A stretch of DNA of 64,000 bases from Pieris napi (taxonomy: Eukaryota > Arthropoda > Insecta > Lepidoptera > Pieridae), in NCBI RefSeq assembly GCF_905475465.1, contig NC_062241.1, positions 3,100,001 through 3,164,000 of the forward strand, written 5' to 3'. The stretch's first letter is position 1. Each line of letters starts with the position of its first letter. Below, in pieces: positions 1 through 12,300 of this stretch. Below the pieces are notes generated by a model. It saw only the letters and a list, made by a program, of their open reading frames with translations, made no database searches and was not told the DNA's origin. A program made the position numbers and the translations under genes.

Positions 1-1465
1 AAATACAACAATGTACGGTCGAATATTTTATATTAGCAATTCACTAGGAAACCTAAATAGGTTTACATATTAAAATAAATGTTTAAAATATATTCTCTTG
101 TAATTCTTAGCTCTACAAAAAACTACAAGAATTGTTTAAAGAAATACGACAGGTCGGACCCACAAATCTGTCTGTCTACACAACGTATCGACACTTCGTT
201 TGTTTTAAAAATTTATGAGGCATATTTATGACCAGTAAAACTTATTTACATTCAAAATTGCAAATAAAAATGCAAAGCGTTTTTCATACATTGTTTTTGT
301 AGGCTTCATTGCTGTATTTTAAACCAGTTTTTATAAGTAATAAGAACAAAATATTCAATAGCTTCTCGATTGATAAAGTAATATTGTTACGTTCTGGAAG
401 GTCATCCGTCCCTAGCTATTTATAACATACCCTCGAAGTTATTTTTTATATTTAAAACAGCAGAAGAAAAACAGACTCAAACAGATGAAACCGTGTATTT
501 CCAATTTGAGATTGGATAAGCGGACGATATGTATTTATTAATAAGGAAACATAACGGACACGTCACAGATTCAAGATATACAAAAAAATATATACAAGTT
601 ATGATTGTAGAAGTGTTCTTGAATTCACAGATTTTTTATGAAAGTCTGAGAATCTCAACTAAAATAAAAGATACAGTAATAGGCACGAAAAATTTATAAA
701 ATAATATGACGTATAATGTCGCGTGTCAACTGTCAACGCGTTGTTCTAAGAAATTGTTGACCAATCACATTCAAGCGAATTGCGCTGTCGCGTCGTCAAT
801 TTCGAATGCCAATGTAAAGCAAAAGCCATTCTTCTGTAAAAATTATCCCTTTTACTTATGAACTAAATATAATCTATGTTACTTAGGTATACAGCATTGT
901 AGACGAATTTTTGAAAATGTAGTTCTTGAGTTTATTCGTTACAACATATAAAATCCTCTTCATTATATTTGTTGATTTCTAATTTCTCAACTGCATATAA
1001 ATATTTATTATAATTTTGAACTAATCAATAATAACTATAAATTACACTATCGATTACAACCCTTCAAAATCGGACAGAATAATTGCTTAAAATAGGAGCC
1101 TAGAGCCAGTTTCCCAGTGTTGCCTTATAAATCATGCAAATCCACTCATTTACGATCTACCGTTAAAAGTATTGCCATATAATGTCCGAGCATGTATTAT
1201 GAAGTGATTATTTATATGTACTCATTGTAAGCTCAAAATTAACACCACCTGCAGGAGAAAAGCAAGGTTCCACCGCTAGCGACGCTATACATTTTTAAAG
1301 CACTTATATATGTTAATACTTTAAGTACACACTTATTAGGGTATGTCAAATTGCTATGGACCGTTCTATTCTTCGGTTGAAAAGTAAAGATAAAGTAAAC
1401 ATTGTAATACCTTAGACCTTACAAAAATAATAGACGACGTATCACTCTCAAAAAAGTAAGTGGAA
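1..1465. other. AT-rich noncoding stretch
   Basis: No open reading frame of note, no repeat that I can match elsewhere in the window, and no RNA gene. The sequence is uniformly AT-rich with many short A and T runs. I see nothing to annotate. Confidence 0.5.
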
Positions 1466-1467
1466 AA

Positions 1468-1790
1468 GGGCCGGTCACATTGTCCGCGTTTGTGTTGACA
1501 CATGGGTCATAAATACTCTTACTTGGAATGGCTCAGTGGGAAGGAAAAAGAGAACACGCTCACCAGAAACCTGCCTTGCGATTCTGTTACTCACTCTTCG
1601 AACTCACTGATTTGAGCGCGACCGCCGCTGTGAAAACCGCTGTGTGAGTTTGAAAAGTGAGTTACAGAATCGCAAGGCTGGGAAGATGATATAAAAGAGA
1701 TCGCGGGAAAACATTGGAAAATAGCGAAGATGAGAGACAAATGGAAGAATTTGGAAGAGGTCTTCACACCGTCGGAGGTCGTGCGCTAAT
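1468..1790 (+). mobile_element. RTE-like LINE 3' coding tail, interrupted by a MITE
   Basis: Read on the plus strand, the segment gives the end of a non-LTR reverse transcriptase. A WAGHIVR-type stretch leads to RSPET, then after an interruption WEDDIKEIAGKHWK, KWKNLEEVFTPSE and a stop near 1789. The motif order (WAGH, then R-W-x-D-D-I, then W-x-x-L-E-E) is what I know from the C-termini of RTE-like LINEs in insects. A foldback MITE (1571-1680) sits between T and W, and removing it rejoins the frame RSPET-WEDDI. The 5' part of the LINE is absent. It is a dead fragment. Family assignment is from memory and moderately secure. Confidence 0.6.
1571..1680. mobile_element. Foldback MITE family M1, short copy
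   Basis: Inverted terminal arms of about 35 bp begin with CTGCCTTGCGATTCTG and end with CAGAATCGCAAGGCTG. Only about 35 bp separate the arms, so this copy lacks most of one long arm that is present in the copy at 50035-50312. No coding capacity. It lies inside an RTE-like LINE tail. Other members are at 12148-12352, 46579-46636 and 50035-50312. Confidence 0.75.
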
Positions 1791-2017
1791 ATTAAATATA
1801 AACTTAATGTAATCCTTATTATTAACTAAAAATAGATATAGTACTCGAGTACTATCTATTTTTTTTCTGAATCACGCTATAAATTTGGGTCCAATATTTA
1901 ACTTCTCGATTGGTCGAGGATCCTCTCGTTAGGTTGGAAAAAGCGTCCTTCTCAATGACATATTTATTTCCTGTCATAAACTATCCTGTTTAATATTAAA
2001 CCTTAAAACAACATCTA

Positions 2018-2085
2018 CAAACTGGTAGGAGGCTCACCTGATGTTAAGTGGTACGGACCATACTCACATTACCAGGCCTTTTCAG
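2018..2085 (-). mobile_element. CR1/Jockey-like LINE 3' terminal fragment
   Basis: Contains the phrase TAGGAGGCTCACCTGATG followed by TTAAGTGG, matching the conserved 3' end seen better preserved at 3254-3350 and 56220-56335. The copy is short and decayed and lies in minus orientation. Confidence 0.5.
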
Positions 2086-2144
2086 CATATATAGCGCATC
2101 GAGCAAAACACATAAAATTTCTACAAGTATTCGTAATAAAAAAA

Positions 2145-2346
2145 AAGGGTGCGTGTACTTATGTACGTTGTTAAGCTGCTAAGCTAAGAAAAAGAATATG
2201 CGTGAATGTTCTTTTTACTTGTAGATTGTCTTATTCCCATCTCGCTCGCGCACGCTATAATCACACTCCCAATTTTGTGTGCGCGCATCGTAAAATTTCA
2301 CTCTCATCAATTTTTCATAACGCGCCTAAAGAAGTATAACTTCAAA
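2145..2346. mobile_element. TIR MITE family M2, diverged copy
   Basis: The right terminus (about 2318-2344) reads CGCGCCTAAAGAAGTATAAC, matching the right ends at 14645-14663, 27870-27893 and 55291-55314. The left side keeps only the subterminal GTGTACTTATGTAC at 2155-2168. The left inverted repeat itself has decayed. The middle is unrelated in part to the other copies. Confidence 0.5.
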
Positions 2347-2944
2347 AATTCATAGCTCACTGTTATAACTGGACAAAGGCCTTAGTGACCACCCGTTTGC
2401 CTTTCTTCATAAATATTTTTCGAGAGATGATTTATATGTCAGGTTGGTCTAATTATTTGGGTCAGTAAATTTTTTCTCAACATATACAGGTTTGTTCCGT
2501 AACAATCGATATTTTCATTTAAATTTGTTTTGATATGCGTAATAATAATTAATGTGTATAAGATTTATTACAGTTATTATAATATGTCGTAAATTATTCG
2601 AATGTCTGAATTATATAGAGAATAATGATGTTATTAATATAAACTTATATTTGGAGAGAAAAAATATAACACGCGTGTACATTTTTGCATCTGTGTAACT
2701 AATATTTTACAAGTACATAAATATGGGAATAATTTACATTACATACATACATTTGTACCATAATGGGGGATTTGTTGCTAGACCTAAGGTACCTCAAACG
2801 GCTACTAAGTATGAAACAAATTTCTGAAGGCATCTAAAAATATATGAGAACCAAGTGATCATTTTTTATTTCTAAAAAGACACAAATATTTCCTAGTTTA
2901 GAACAGTTATTATTGAAAAATTCAATCGTTTTTAGTATTTTTCT

Positions 2945-3088
2945 TTACTTATCATTTATGTTTCCCACCGTTTAAAACTTCCTAGAATTTCCACAATTAT
3001 TTCAAGATCATAGGTTAGCCAAATCGGTCCAGCCATTCTCGTTTTAGCGAAACAGCAATTTATTTTTATATATATAAAAACTAAAGAC
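2945..3088 (+). repeat. Dispersed repeat, LINE 3' UTR type
   Basis: Shares with 15830-15960 the series CCCACCGTTTAAAACTTCC / CACTGTTTTAAACCTTCC, then TTCCACAA-TATT, TTAGCCAAATC, CATTCTCG, TTTTAGCGAAAC and a terminal TATATA tract. Two matching copies at different loci show a mobile origin. The phrase about a query base followed by a TATA-rich end is typical of insect non-LTR 3' UTRs, but I cannot name the family. Confidence 0.45.
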
Positions 3089-3230
3089 TTGCCATATATT
3101 AAAGACATCAATGCTCGAAGAAATTCGGCTTAAAGGCGCAAAACATTTTCTATGCATTTATTACCATCTTCTTGATTGTGAAATTTCGTTCAGATTTTTT
3201 TCTTACATTTTTTTCCTAGTACAATTTGAT

Positions 3231-3854
3231 ATTTTTTTTTTTTTTTTTTATAAAACAGGGGGCAAACGGGCAGGAGGCTCACCTGATGTTAAGTGATACC
3301 GCCGCCCATGGACACTCTCAATGCCAGAGGGCTCGCGAGTGCGTTGCCGGCCTTTCAGGAATCGGTATGCTCTTTTCTTGAAGGACCCTAAGTCGAATTG
3401 GTTCGGAAATACCTCAATGGGCAGCTGGTTCCACAAAGTGGTGGTGCGCGGCAAAAACTGCCTTGAAAAACGCTCAGTTGTGGAACGGCGGACGTCGAGG
3501 TGATACGGGTGGAATTTCTTACTCTGCCTCGACGAAACTCAGCTGCAGGTATTAATCCGAACAACTCCTCTGAACACTCTCCACGGTAAATGCGGTAGAA
3601 GATGCAGAGAGACCCCACATCTCTACGCAACGCCAAAGGATCAAGCCGCTCGGAAAGGGATTGGTCGTCGACGATTCGAACCGCTCTGCGTTGAATACGG
3701 TCAATTGGAAGGAGCTGGTACTGGGGAGCCCCCGCCCAGAGGTGAGAGCAGTACTCCATGTGGGGCCGAATTTGCGCTTTATATAGTTGCATGCGGTGGC
3801 CCGGAGTGAAGTACCGTCTCGCCTTGCTGAGCACACCAAGCTTTTTGGAGGCTA
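3231..3854 (-). mobile_element. CR1/Jockey-like non-LTR retrotransposon, 3' end
   Basis: A 5'-truncated reverse copy of the C-terminal part of a LINE reverse transcriptase and its 3' UTR. It reads GVLSKARRYFTPGHRMQLYK, then YCSHLWAGAPQYQLLPIDRIQ and LALRRDVGSLC-FYRIY-GECSEELF, then in a second frame PRTTTLWNQLP, FKKRAYRFLKGRQR and SVHGRR-YHLTSGEPPARLP. The frame changes near 3520 (ORF 3388-3834 versus 3248-3454, both minus), so it is dead. A T run at 3231-3251 is the poly(A) tail seen from the other strand. This is the best-preserved member of a family with at least nine other fragments here. Whether it is CR1 or another Jockey-superfamily clade I cannot settle. Confidence 0.75.
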
Positions 3855-3933
3855 AAAAAATATATTATTGCAATAGCTAATTCTGCAAGCACTTCATTAT
3901 TTTATGCGTTTACTTCCAGTTTGCTTTTAAGGA

Positions 3934-4035
3934 CTGAAGTATTTCCGAACCAATTTCTGCAATGCACTCGCGAGTCATTACCATGGTATCATGGTATCGC
4001 TTAACATAAGGTAACCTACCCATTTGCCCCCAGGT
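3934..4035 (+). mobile_element. CR1/Jockey-like LINE 3' fragment, decayed
   Basis: GAAGTATTTCCGAACCAATT, then GCACTCGCGAG, CGCTTAACATAAGGT and CCATTTGCCCCC follow the same order as the plus copy at 56160-56335. Much diverged and partly deleted. Confidence 0.45.
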
Positions 4036-5585
4036 CAATATATATTTTTTTGATGACACAGAAGTCTAATCACTTACAGTAATAATAATGAAACATGTCT
4101 ACGACAGACACATTATATAACCATCTATGTATTTTTAATATATGTATTACAATGTTATTAGTATGCACACTCGAAGCTATTATAGTAAGTTCACATCTCA
4201 ATCTAGAGGTTAACCGTGTGTCTGTTACTGTCAGAGATCGCGCCCCGCTGAGCGCCTGCGCATCCTTGTTTAGACTTCGGCGCAAAGTACGAGCGAAACC
4301 GGAACCAAATAATAAGTAAAAATTATTGTAAAATAGTTACTTTTGACTTTGAAAAGTTGTAGTCTAAGATACTTTACAAACATATTTTCTTAAACAAGTG
4401 AATGTCTTAAAACTTACTTAGCTTTAGGTTAAAAGTCGAGGCTTAAATTTCTTTATGTCAAATCCAATATGTTTTTTGACATACGTCATACTTTACTTTA
4501 AAACCTACGCAAACCTATTTAATCTAGAAATAACCGAGTCTTCTCGAAGCATTGCACTCCTATCGACACTTGTGGAGGTAGCCTATTGGCGTTTTCTAGG
4601 ATCTTAAAGAACCCTGCCCTCCATCCTAGATCAGTATAACCACTGACTGGCCGGCTTAAGGGCCCCAGAGGATTTCGAGTTGTACTTGTCAGCAGTCGTT
4701 AGATCTTTGGCACCGTGATTCGGAGTATGACAACATCGTACTGTAGAGAAAATTAAGTATGCCTTAAATATTATGAAATCAGTAGTCACTACTTATTACA
4801 ACGCTTCAGCTCGGTACTTGGAGGAACCCGGAATAATTTGTTCAAGTAAATTATCTGTAAAACTTGCGCTTAGAATGTAATGTTTAATAACCGGTGCCAC
4901 GGGAGGCTGATTCGTAATTGTGTTTCATGATATCATAGTCAAACATTCATTGTCTTTATAAAAACAGTGAGATATGCGCCCGCTTTTCTCAATGTGTATA
5001 TTCGGAATTTATGTATCGTTACGGGTTCTTTATATAACTAATGCAAAATGGTCATGGGTTTCGTAACTGACAAACATGCTCACCCGTGGTTACGGTAGAT
5101 TCTACCCTCAATTAAAGAACGTATTTAAATTATCCCGAGTCGAGATATATCCACAATATTCGTAAAATAATGTCAGTAATGCAAAAGGATTGACAAAATT
5201 CGAAATATATATTATTTATAAATTTTGATGAAGGTAATACATAATATTTTAACTTGGCCGATCGTCATTCACTTACTTTTTCCGCTTGGATTTTGCTAGA
5301 CGCACTTTGATTTGATTATATTTTTGCCAATTTTATTATTTACGCCCTAAATTTTTTATTTGTTGTATGCTTATTATGAACTATAGACAAAGTATTAGTT
5401 ACATAACTAACTATGATAATATTATCAGTCCAAACTCTCAGTGTTCCCATACCAATTTTAATTTATCTTTATAATTACAATTGCGCCTTTGTTCTTGTTA
5501 AGGATATGTCGAAGGGTGGTATATACTCAGGGCTTATTTAATTTAAAATTCTGTGTCAACCACCGCCGAATCGTTGTTTGTGGTA
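4036..5585. other. Noncoding stretch, nothing recognised
   Basis: AT-rich with a somewhat GC-richer patch around 4550-4740 that does not give a convincing exon. No matches to other parts of the window were noticed. Confidence 0.4.
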
Positions 5586-5589
5586 TACT

Positions 5590-6310
5590 GAAATAGGTAA
5601 CACTGAAAATGTTTAGAAAATAAAAAACGGCTTAAAGTAGAAAGTTGCCAATACTTTTATTGTTCGAAGTAATCTCCGTTCCTCTCTACACATCGTCGCA
5701 TTCGATAGAACCACAGAGAAAAGCAGTGGGCCCATTCTTCCTTAGGGGGCTCTATGGCATTTTCCTACGCTTTCACCGCATCTTCAGGGCTCGTAAAGTG
5801 AATACCTTATTTTATCTTTAGTTGTAGTATGTAGCGCCAGGACTGTATGGCGGATGACTCATTATCTCGACACCTGCCATAGTCAAATATTTAACAGTCC
5901 GTTTTGCGGAGTGCGCTGAAGTATTGTCGTGGTGAAGGAGGATCCTGCTTCGAGGGCGCTGCTGTCGATTTTTTTCCAAGACAAAAGGCAAACAACGACT
6001 GACATACCAGTCTGCAGTAACTGTCCTTCCATCTTCTAGCACAACTGTCGCGAAATGACCTTCCCGACCAAAGTATGAGGCAATCATCTTTTTTCCTTAA
6101 CTTCTTCTTCTTAGTTGGCTGATCTTCAAAAAGAAACACCCACTGAGCTGATTGTCTTTTGGTTTCGGGTTCGTAGCAATATATCCAGCTTTCATCACCT
6201 GTGACGATGTCAAATACAGCATTTGAGTCACCGCCGTTGAACTTATCTAATATTTGGCGACACCAGTCCATGCGAAGGTGTTTCTGGTCGTCGGTTAAAG
6301 TATGGGGAAC
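5590..6310 (-). pseudogene. Mariner transposase remnant
   Basis: Minus-strand reading gives a Tc1/mariner transposase: LTDDQKHLRMDWC, then VTGDESWIYCYEPETKRQSA (first catalytic Asp), a frameshift near 6085, MIASYFGREGHFATVVLEDG, ILLHHDNTSAH (second catalytic Asp), then PPYSPG where mariners have PYSPDLAPCD. Thus the third catalytic Asp region is lost. The C-terminal EEWAHCF-WFYRMRRCVERN-GDYFEQ and its stop (about 5660) survive behind another frame break and a stop codon. The N-terminal helix-turn-helix domain is missing upstream of about 6310. The copy cannot encode active transposase. I could not define terminal inverted repeats. Confidence 0.85.
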
Positions 6311-6339
6311 TATCGTATCGTATCGCTAGGGGGTATCGC

Positions 6340-8270
6340 TAGTTCGCAAACGAAAATAATAAAATAATATTAGGCTTTTTCTATAATACTATAAGTTGGA
6401 AAATTCCTTCGTAATATCTAAAATCGTGATAAATTGTGAACTATATAATATGCACAATATGGCAGTAATATCCTCACGTGCAACGAGATGATTGACAATA
6501 ATCAGTGACGCTTCGATTGTGCGAGAAAATGGCGGAACGAAATGACAAAACGTATTCTTGTTAGTGGTTGACGTTATGCAATACTTTAAAAAAATCAGTT
6601 GTCTATGAAATGTATTTTATCTATGCTAATAATATAATTATGTTAAACGGACATAATGAATTATGAAATAAGATATAAATATTAAAGCCAGTTTATTTAC
6701 AATCTTTAAAAATGAGTACACAGTTTAGATTTGTTATATACATTTTTTTTCTTGGTCCATTAATCTGTAATGGCTTAATTTGTTGTTAAATAAGAACTAC
6801 ATCAAAACTTGGAGATTTAAATTAGTGGCGAGTTAGTCGCTCTACGCCTTCAAGGTGAGAACTACTAAATATACATTTATAGACATTTAATTTTTTGGCG
6901 CTCATTATTTTTAATAATGAATATATTATAATATTTATTTATTATCATCAGAACTTCGGTGAAACAATTTTTTATCGAACTCTCAAAGGAAATCACACTA
7001 TTAGTTACATGCTATTAACATACATATATGACGCTAACATAATATGCGTGCAAGGTACAAAACAGTGAGTTGTGTGGAGTGTGTCAAAAATTATCACAAA
7101 TAGTGAACTATTTGTCTTATGCAGTTATCAGTTTTCTAGATTTTCAATACAAAACTACATATCATACCCATCATGGTTTCGTAAGCGACAAGTGGTGCTT
7201 AACTTCTTTGATTGAGATGAACTTAAATAAATAACGATATATGTATTCTTGAGACTGGTAAAGAGAAAATATAAATTCATAAAACATAGAAACACTATTG
7301 CATGACACATTTCTTGTGGGAATTCGTATTAAAATTTCAGTGCGTGCGACAAAATTATTGTCAGCTAAACGTAAAATCTTGTACTTTGAAACTATTACAC
7401 TCACATACAAACATTTAAGAGAGCTTTAAAATGATTGACATCACTGTATTTTAGATATTTATATATTGAAGTTCAAATATTATGGATGAAAAAAACTATT
7501 TCAATTTATAACCTACAAATAGACACACATTATAATTCAGATAAATACTTACTGTCAACTGATAATGATTAAATTTCCCATGCCCCACTGCGGGCTTAGA
7601 ACCATATTTTTATTAGTAACCACATATCAAATCTTCTACTGACTTAGTCACGAAGTTATACAATTTTCTTGTCTTACAGTGTACTCAAATATCCTTAGTT
7701 GCACGTCGCAAGGAGAATCACGTAGGCCATGTCCGTGACGTCATCATCTCTAAGACTAATCCTGTCAACGATCTAAAAAATAGAAGCAACTTTGAAAGTG
7801 ACAAGCAAACGTGTAATAAGAAACGAATTCGAATCATATTATAACGATATATAATTTACACGTGATTGTTTATAATTTATATTATGCATCAGATTTTCCC
7901 GCCAATCCATAGGTATAATAAATTATAGTAATTGTCTCTGAATAGAATATTCCATAGACTGTTTATTATTTATTACCATCATGATTTTTTTTTATAAAAG
8001 GACATAAAACCATTTAAAATAATAAATATTAATATAATTATTAAAATTATATTCACATAAAACTCACATTATAAAGTGACCTCTGTTGTTTATACAATAA
8101 ACTAAAATCATAATAAAACATTCCCCTGTCTTTTATATTTAAGATTTCATCTTGTTTACAGAGATGGCAGGAAAATACAGAAATGTACCGCCCTCTATTG
8201 ATATATAAATAAAGCTTTGTTACACACGCATGTGAGTTGAACATAAACTTTGATGTGTTTGTACTGTTTT
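6340..8270. other. AT-rich noncoding stretch
   Basis: No gene or dated repeat seen. It contains a palindromic CRE-type TGACGTCA near 7736-7743. The small open frames at 7171-7410 and 8053-8244 have no recognisable protein features and are probably chance. Confidence 0.4.
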
Positions 8271-8420
8271 AACTCCCGTATAGATGGCGCTATTATTCAT
8301 GCAGCAATTCCCGCCTTTTTTGTTTTTTTTTAAATTATTTGTGACACGAAAATATTCGACGAAAAATTATTATGATATTGAAAACAACTTGAATAATGTA
8401 AAAAAACGTTTGAAATTTAT

Positions 8421-8496
8421 CTAATTTTTTAGTGATATTTCCATACGGTACATCTATCTAATTATCTAATTTCTTAGTGATATTTCCATAAGGTAA
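8421..8496. repeat. Short tandem duplication
   Basis: CTAATTTTTTAGTGATATTT continuing to CCATACGGTA is repeated 45 bp later with two or three changes (first unit from 8421, second from 8466). A simple local duplication. Confidence 0.7.
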
Positions 8497-8499
8497 GAA

Positions 8500-9328
8500 C
8501 TATGGGGTCTATTATGTAAACCCTGAATTAGTATATTTGTAAGTTGTATAAAAGTATGCATTTATTATAAAGGAAAAATACAAATTAATTCAATATTTAC
8601 AAGTATTTCATCTTGTATGAATGAATCGTGACAACTCTTTATGTTTATCTGTAAAATTATATTTCAACATTGAAACAAATTATTTCCCGCCCTTTTACAT
8701 ACAGCTTCATACGATTTAATAATTACAATATCACTTCATAATTTACACGCAATCATTCGTTCGAACTAGCGTAAAAATTACAGGCGGAAATATTTTTATT
8801 TTTCATCCATAAGATTAATTTTCTCTTCGCAAACACTAAGTTTGTTGAGTGTGCTTGAGACTTCGAGTGGGCCGGAACGAAATGAGCACAGCACTTAGAC
8901 GTTATAATAAACCACTCAAAAATATTCAGCGAAAGATATTCTATTCCTTTTACTTTGCGTTCCTGCCTTCTGTTTTTGTGCAAAATTTTGAATCTGTACT
9001 AGTAAAAGCTGTACTAAATTAATTTATTTCTTCCACTTTATATGGCAACTATTTTAATACAAATCTTGGTAATTGTAATAATTATTAATTCATGAGTCTA
9101 TGGTTTCCAGATCATTCAACCCTAAGAGGTCAAATAGGTTTATTGACTTCAGTTTTATAGAGGTCACTGGCCAACGACCACGTGTGAAAAAAAGTAATTC
9201 AAAAAATTGGAATTCGTCTCCTGGTAACGTAAAAAAACAATTTATAACAATAGACGACGTCTTGAAAAAAGGAAAGTTTGACGTGCTCGGTTTTTTTGTC
9301 TAAAATAATTGAATAAAAACAAAATAAA
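8500..9328 (+). other. 5' flank and probable 5' UTR of the zinc-finger gene
   Basis: AT-rich sequence upstream of the first coding exon. I cannot place a transcription start or an upstream noncoding exon. The frame open at 9100-9303 shows no protein features and ends before the in-frame TAA at 9314-9316, so it is more likely UTR than coding. Confidence 0.35.
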
Positions 9329-12300
9329 ATGTTTTCTGACGAGGAAATTAAATCCGACAGTGGCTTCATGAGACCAGATGATGAGCTTATAAGGTTCGAT
9401 CTTCATTTTTTAGTTATTCGAGCATGGCCGTATAGATTTTATTATTTTTCAAATCATATTTTTTGTTTTACAGTATTCAGGAAGTGTGTTTAGTTGACAA
9501 GTATGATAAGAAGGATTTCGGATTTAACACCGAGCCAGTATTATTTAATTCTGGTAGAAGTAATGTGCGTATTTCTTGTAATTTTTTCCTATGTCAAAAA
9601 TTTGCTTATAGTGAATTTATTATATACTATCAACCATTTGCTCTTTTTTTATTTATTTATAGATATACGAAACAAAATACTAATACACACTTAAAACAGC
9701 ATTTTACTTACCGAGTCGTATAGAAGCATTTTTTATTTTGATTTGACATTTTGATAATTTGACACAATTGTTATATTAAAATGTTAATGTCAACAAATTG
9801 TATGTTGTAACCAGTCCTTGACAAGGGCTAGAAAATCTAAATTTTATAGATATATAATGAAACAACTTCATATTTAATATTTAGTTATTTAAAACTTTAC
9901 TATTTATTGTATTCATATTTAACTGGAACATCAACATAATTTCTGCATATAGTTTATTTTTGGCTTAAGAAAATTTGATTAAGTCTTGTATCCCGAAAGT
10001 ACCTCGGGTTACCTGTTTTCCCCCAGCATGATGCTCAAATCATTCATCTCCTTTATACTATACTAAAACACCCTGTTACTTAAAGAATAACTATAAATGG
10101 GTCTTTTAATTTATAACTACGAATTATATTCCTTAATATAAGGTTTGGAATGGTCCATTTCTATCATCATAGACATAACATTTATTACTAACAAAATACA
10201 CACAGAAAAACACAAAATAACAATAATAAAAAAAAGCGTGCACCTATACTGATTGGGCCAGTCTGCTTTTTTTGTTTATTTGTTTGTATTCAGATCGCTT
10301 ATAAGCGATAAGGCGGTTGTGCTCAGCTTAGATTTATTACCGAATCTTTTGACTTAGTGTTGTCTTATGTGCGAGTGTGAATAAATAAAATAATATATTT
10401 TATCGCATCAATTTTATATTGATGTTTGCATCTTCAGTTAATAATTTTTTCAGTTGGATGTTGGCCGTTTCTTCCGCGATGGTTTCTGTGAAAGTCTGGA
10501 GCAACAGCAGGCCAAGTTTGCGTGGACGGAAGAGGATGGCAATATCGCCTCTCTCTTTTCCTCACCAGCTTTCGGTGCCGGGTCCAGCAAAGAGCTTGAT
10601 GAAGCTCTTAATACTGAATTTAAGGTGCTTTTCTACGACCCTTTTCAAACCTTTTTATATTATATTATAAATTAATAAAATTGTTTATTATAGATTTAAA
10701 TTAACTACAAATAATAACAAATTAAAGTCATTGTAGCTACTTATTTAAAACATTTAACAAATGCAAATTCTACAAACCTATTCATAAAATTCCTTTATAT
10801 GATAAAAATATGATTAATGTCGTTATTGTAGTTATCGGTCTTTTTTATGTACCATTTTCAATGAATCAATAAATACTATTATTATTATTTATTATACAAC
10901 AAATATATTATATTACTAGCCCGGCCATTTTCGGCGCATTGAGACCGTATCATGCTATAGTTTTCTTCGATACATGGACAAAATTTTTTTGGCAGTTTAA
11001 AACAAATAAACATCTTTTCCTTAATATGAGAAACCTTTATAGGAAACTGATACGTCTACGGAAAGCAATGAATGGAAAAACAATGGTGTCGTATTTAAAA
11101 CTAAATCAACTAACTCGAATGCAGTGTCTTCTACTTCAGGAAATAGTTCAGGTACCATGTTCTATTAATAATAAGAAATATACTTAAAATAGTAAATAGG
11201 TAAGTTAAACATGCGACGAATGATCTCAGTAAGTACTTGACATTATCCTTGAGTAACATAACATCATATCTATTTAAAAAAATAAGTTAGCCACAATGCC
11301 GTGATAGCCTGTTAATATTTTATAATTGACATTACAGAAGTATTTCTTTACCAAAGGGAGTTGTATAATTGTATATTAGAAGTGGTTAGTATTTTTACTA
11401 ATACTCTTATTATATAGGAACCGGGCGCTAGTTGATAACGCATACAAGTATCGTATAGTATATATATGTATTCAATTCAAATTATTTTACTAAAATTATA
11501 ATTGAACACGAAGACAAAATTTAAAAAAAAATTGTTAAATTGGCTCCCTCCTACACTTTATATAGCGTAAATATATTTGTCAAAAACTACACACAAAAAA
11601 GTTCAAAAGTACATAAATTTATTTATAAAAAAAAACACAAATAAATAACATCGACTCCACTTATTAGACGCGAGACTATTTGAAATGAGCGCACAATTTA
11701 GAATGTTGCGCTCATTTTTTGAGGACGTTTTTTAGACGTTGAGTGTGCATCTTGGGTTTTTTGTATATCAATGATTAAATCGTTCAAAAAAAGCTACCAC
11801 TGAAGAAGTCTTCGCTACTTCAATTACTACTACTACATATATAGTACAATAACAATATACATTTGTAAGTAGGTGAACGACCAAAAGGAAAGAACGCATG
11901 TAAAATCGATAAAGAAGATCCTCGATCCAGACTTCACTTCGTCAAATATATTAAAACGCATGGACGAACTATCAAACTATGGGAATGTGGCATTTGTAAG
12001 TTAATAACTCTTTTCCGGCATATTTCTGAAATTTATAAAACTTTAGTGGGAAGACGCAAACCATATTTGTTTACAGAAAATTTTCACCATACATTTTGTT
12101 TTATCCTTAACGGTTCAATGTTATAGGTGAATCCTATCACTCAACACAGCCCTGCGATTCTGTAACTCACTTCACGAACTCACACAGCGGTTTTCGCATC
12201 GGCGGTCTGTCATTTTATGATTCTGAAAAGGTGGGAGCTTGATTATCAGAATGCCAAATCATAAAATGACTGCTTCACGACTGATTTGAGAGTGACCGCC

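Noticed and set aside
3552..3839. 95-residue minus-strand ORF
   Set aside because: Shadow frame of the reverse-transcriptase fragment that reads in ORF 3388-3834.
9100..9303. 67-residue ORF just before the zinc-finger gene
   Set aside because: No recognisable protein features, and a stop plus an in-frame TAA separate it from the ATG at 9329; taken as 5' UTR.
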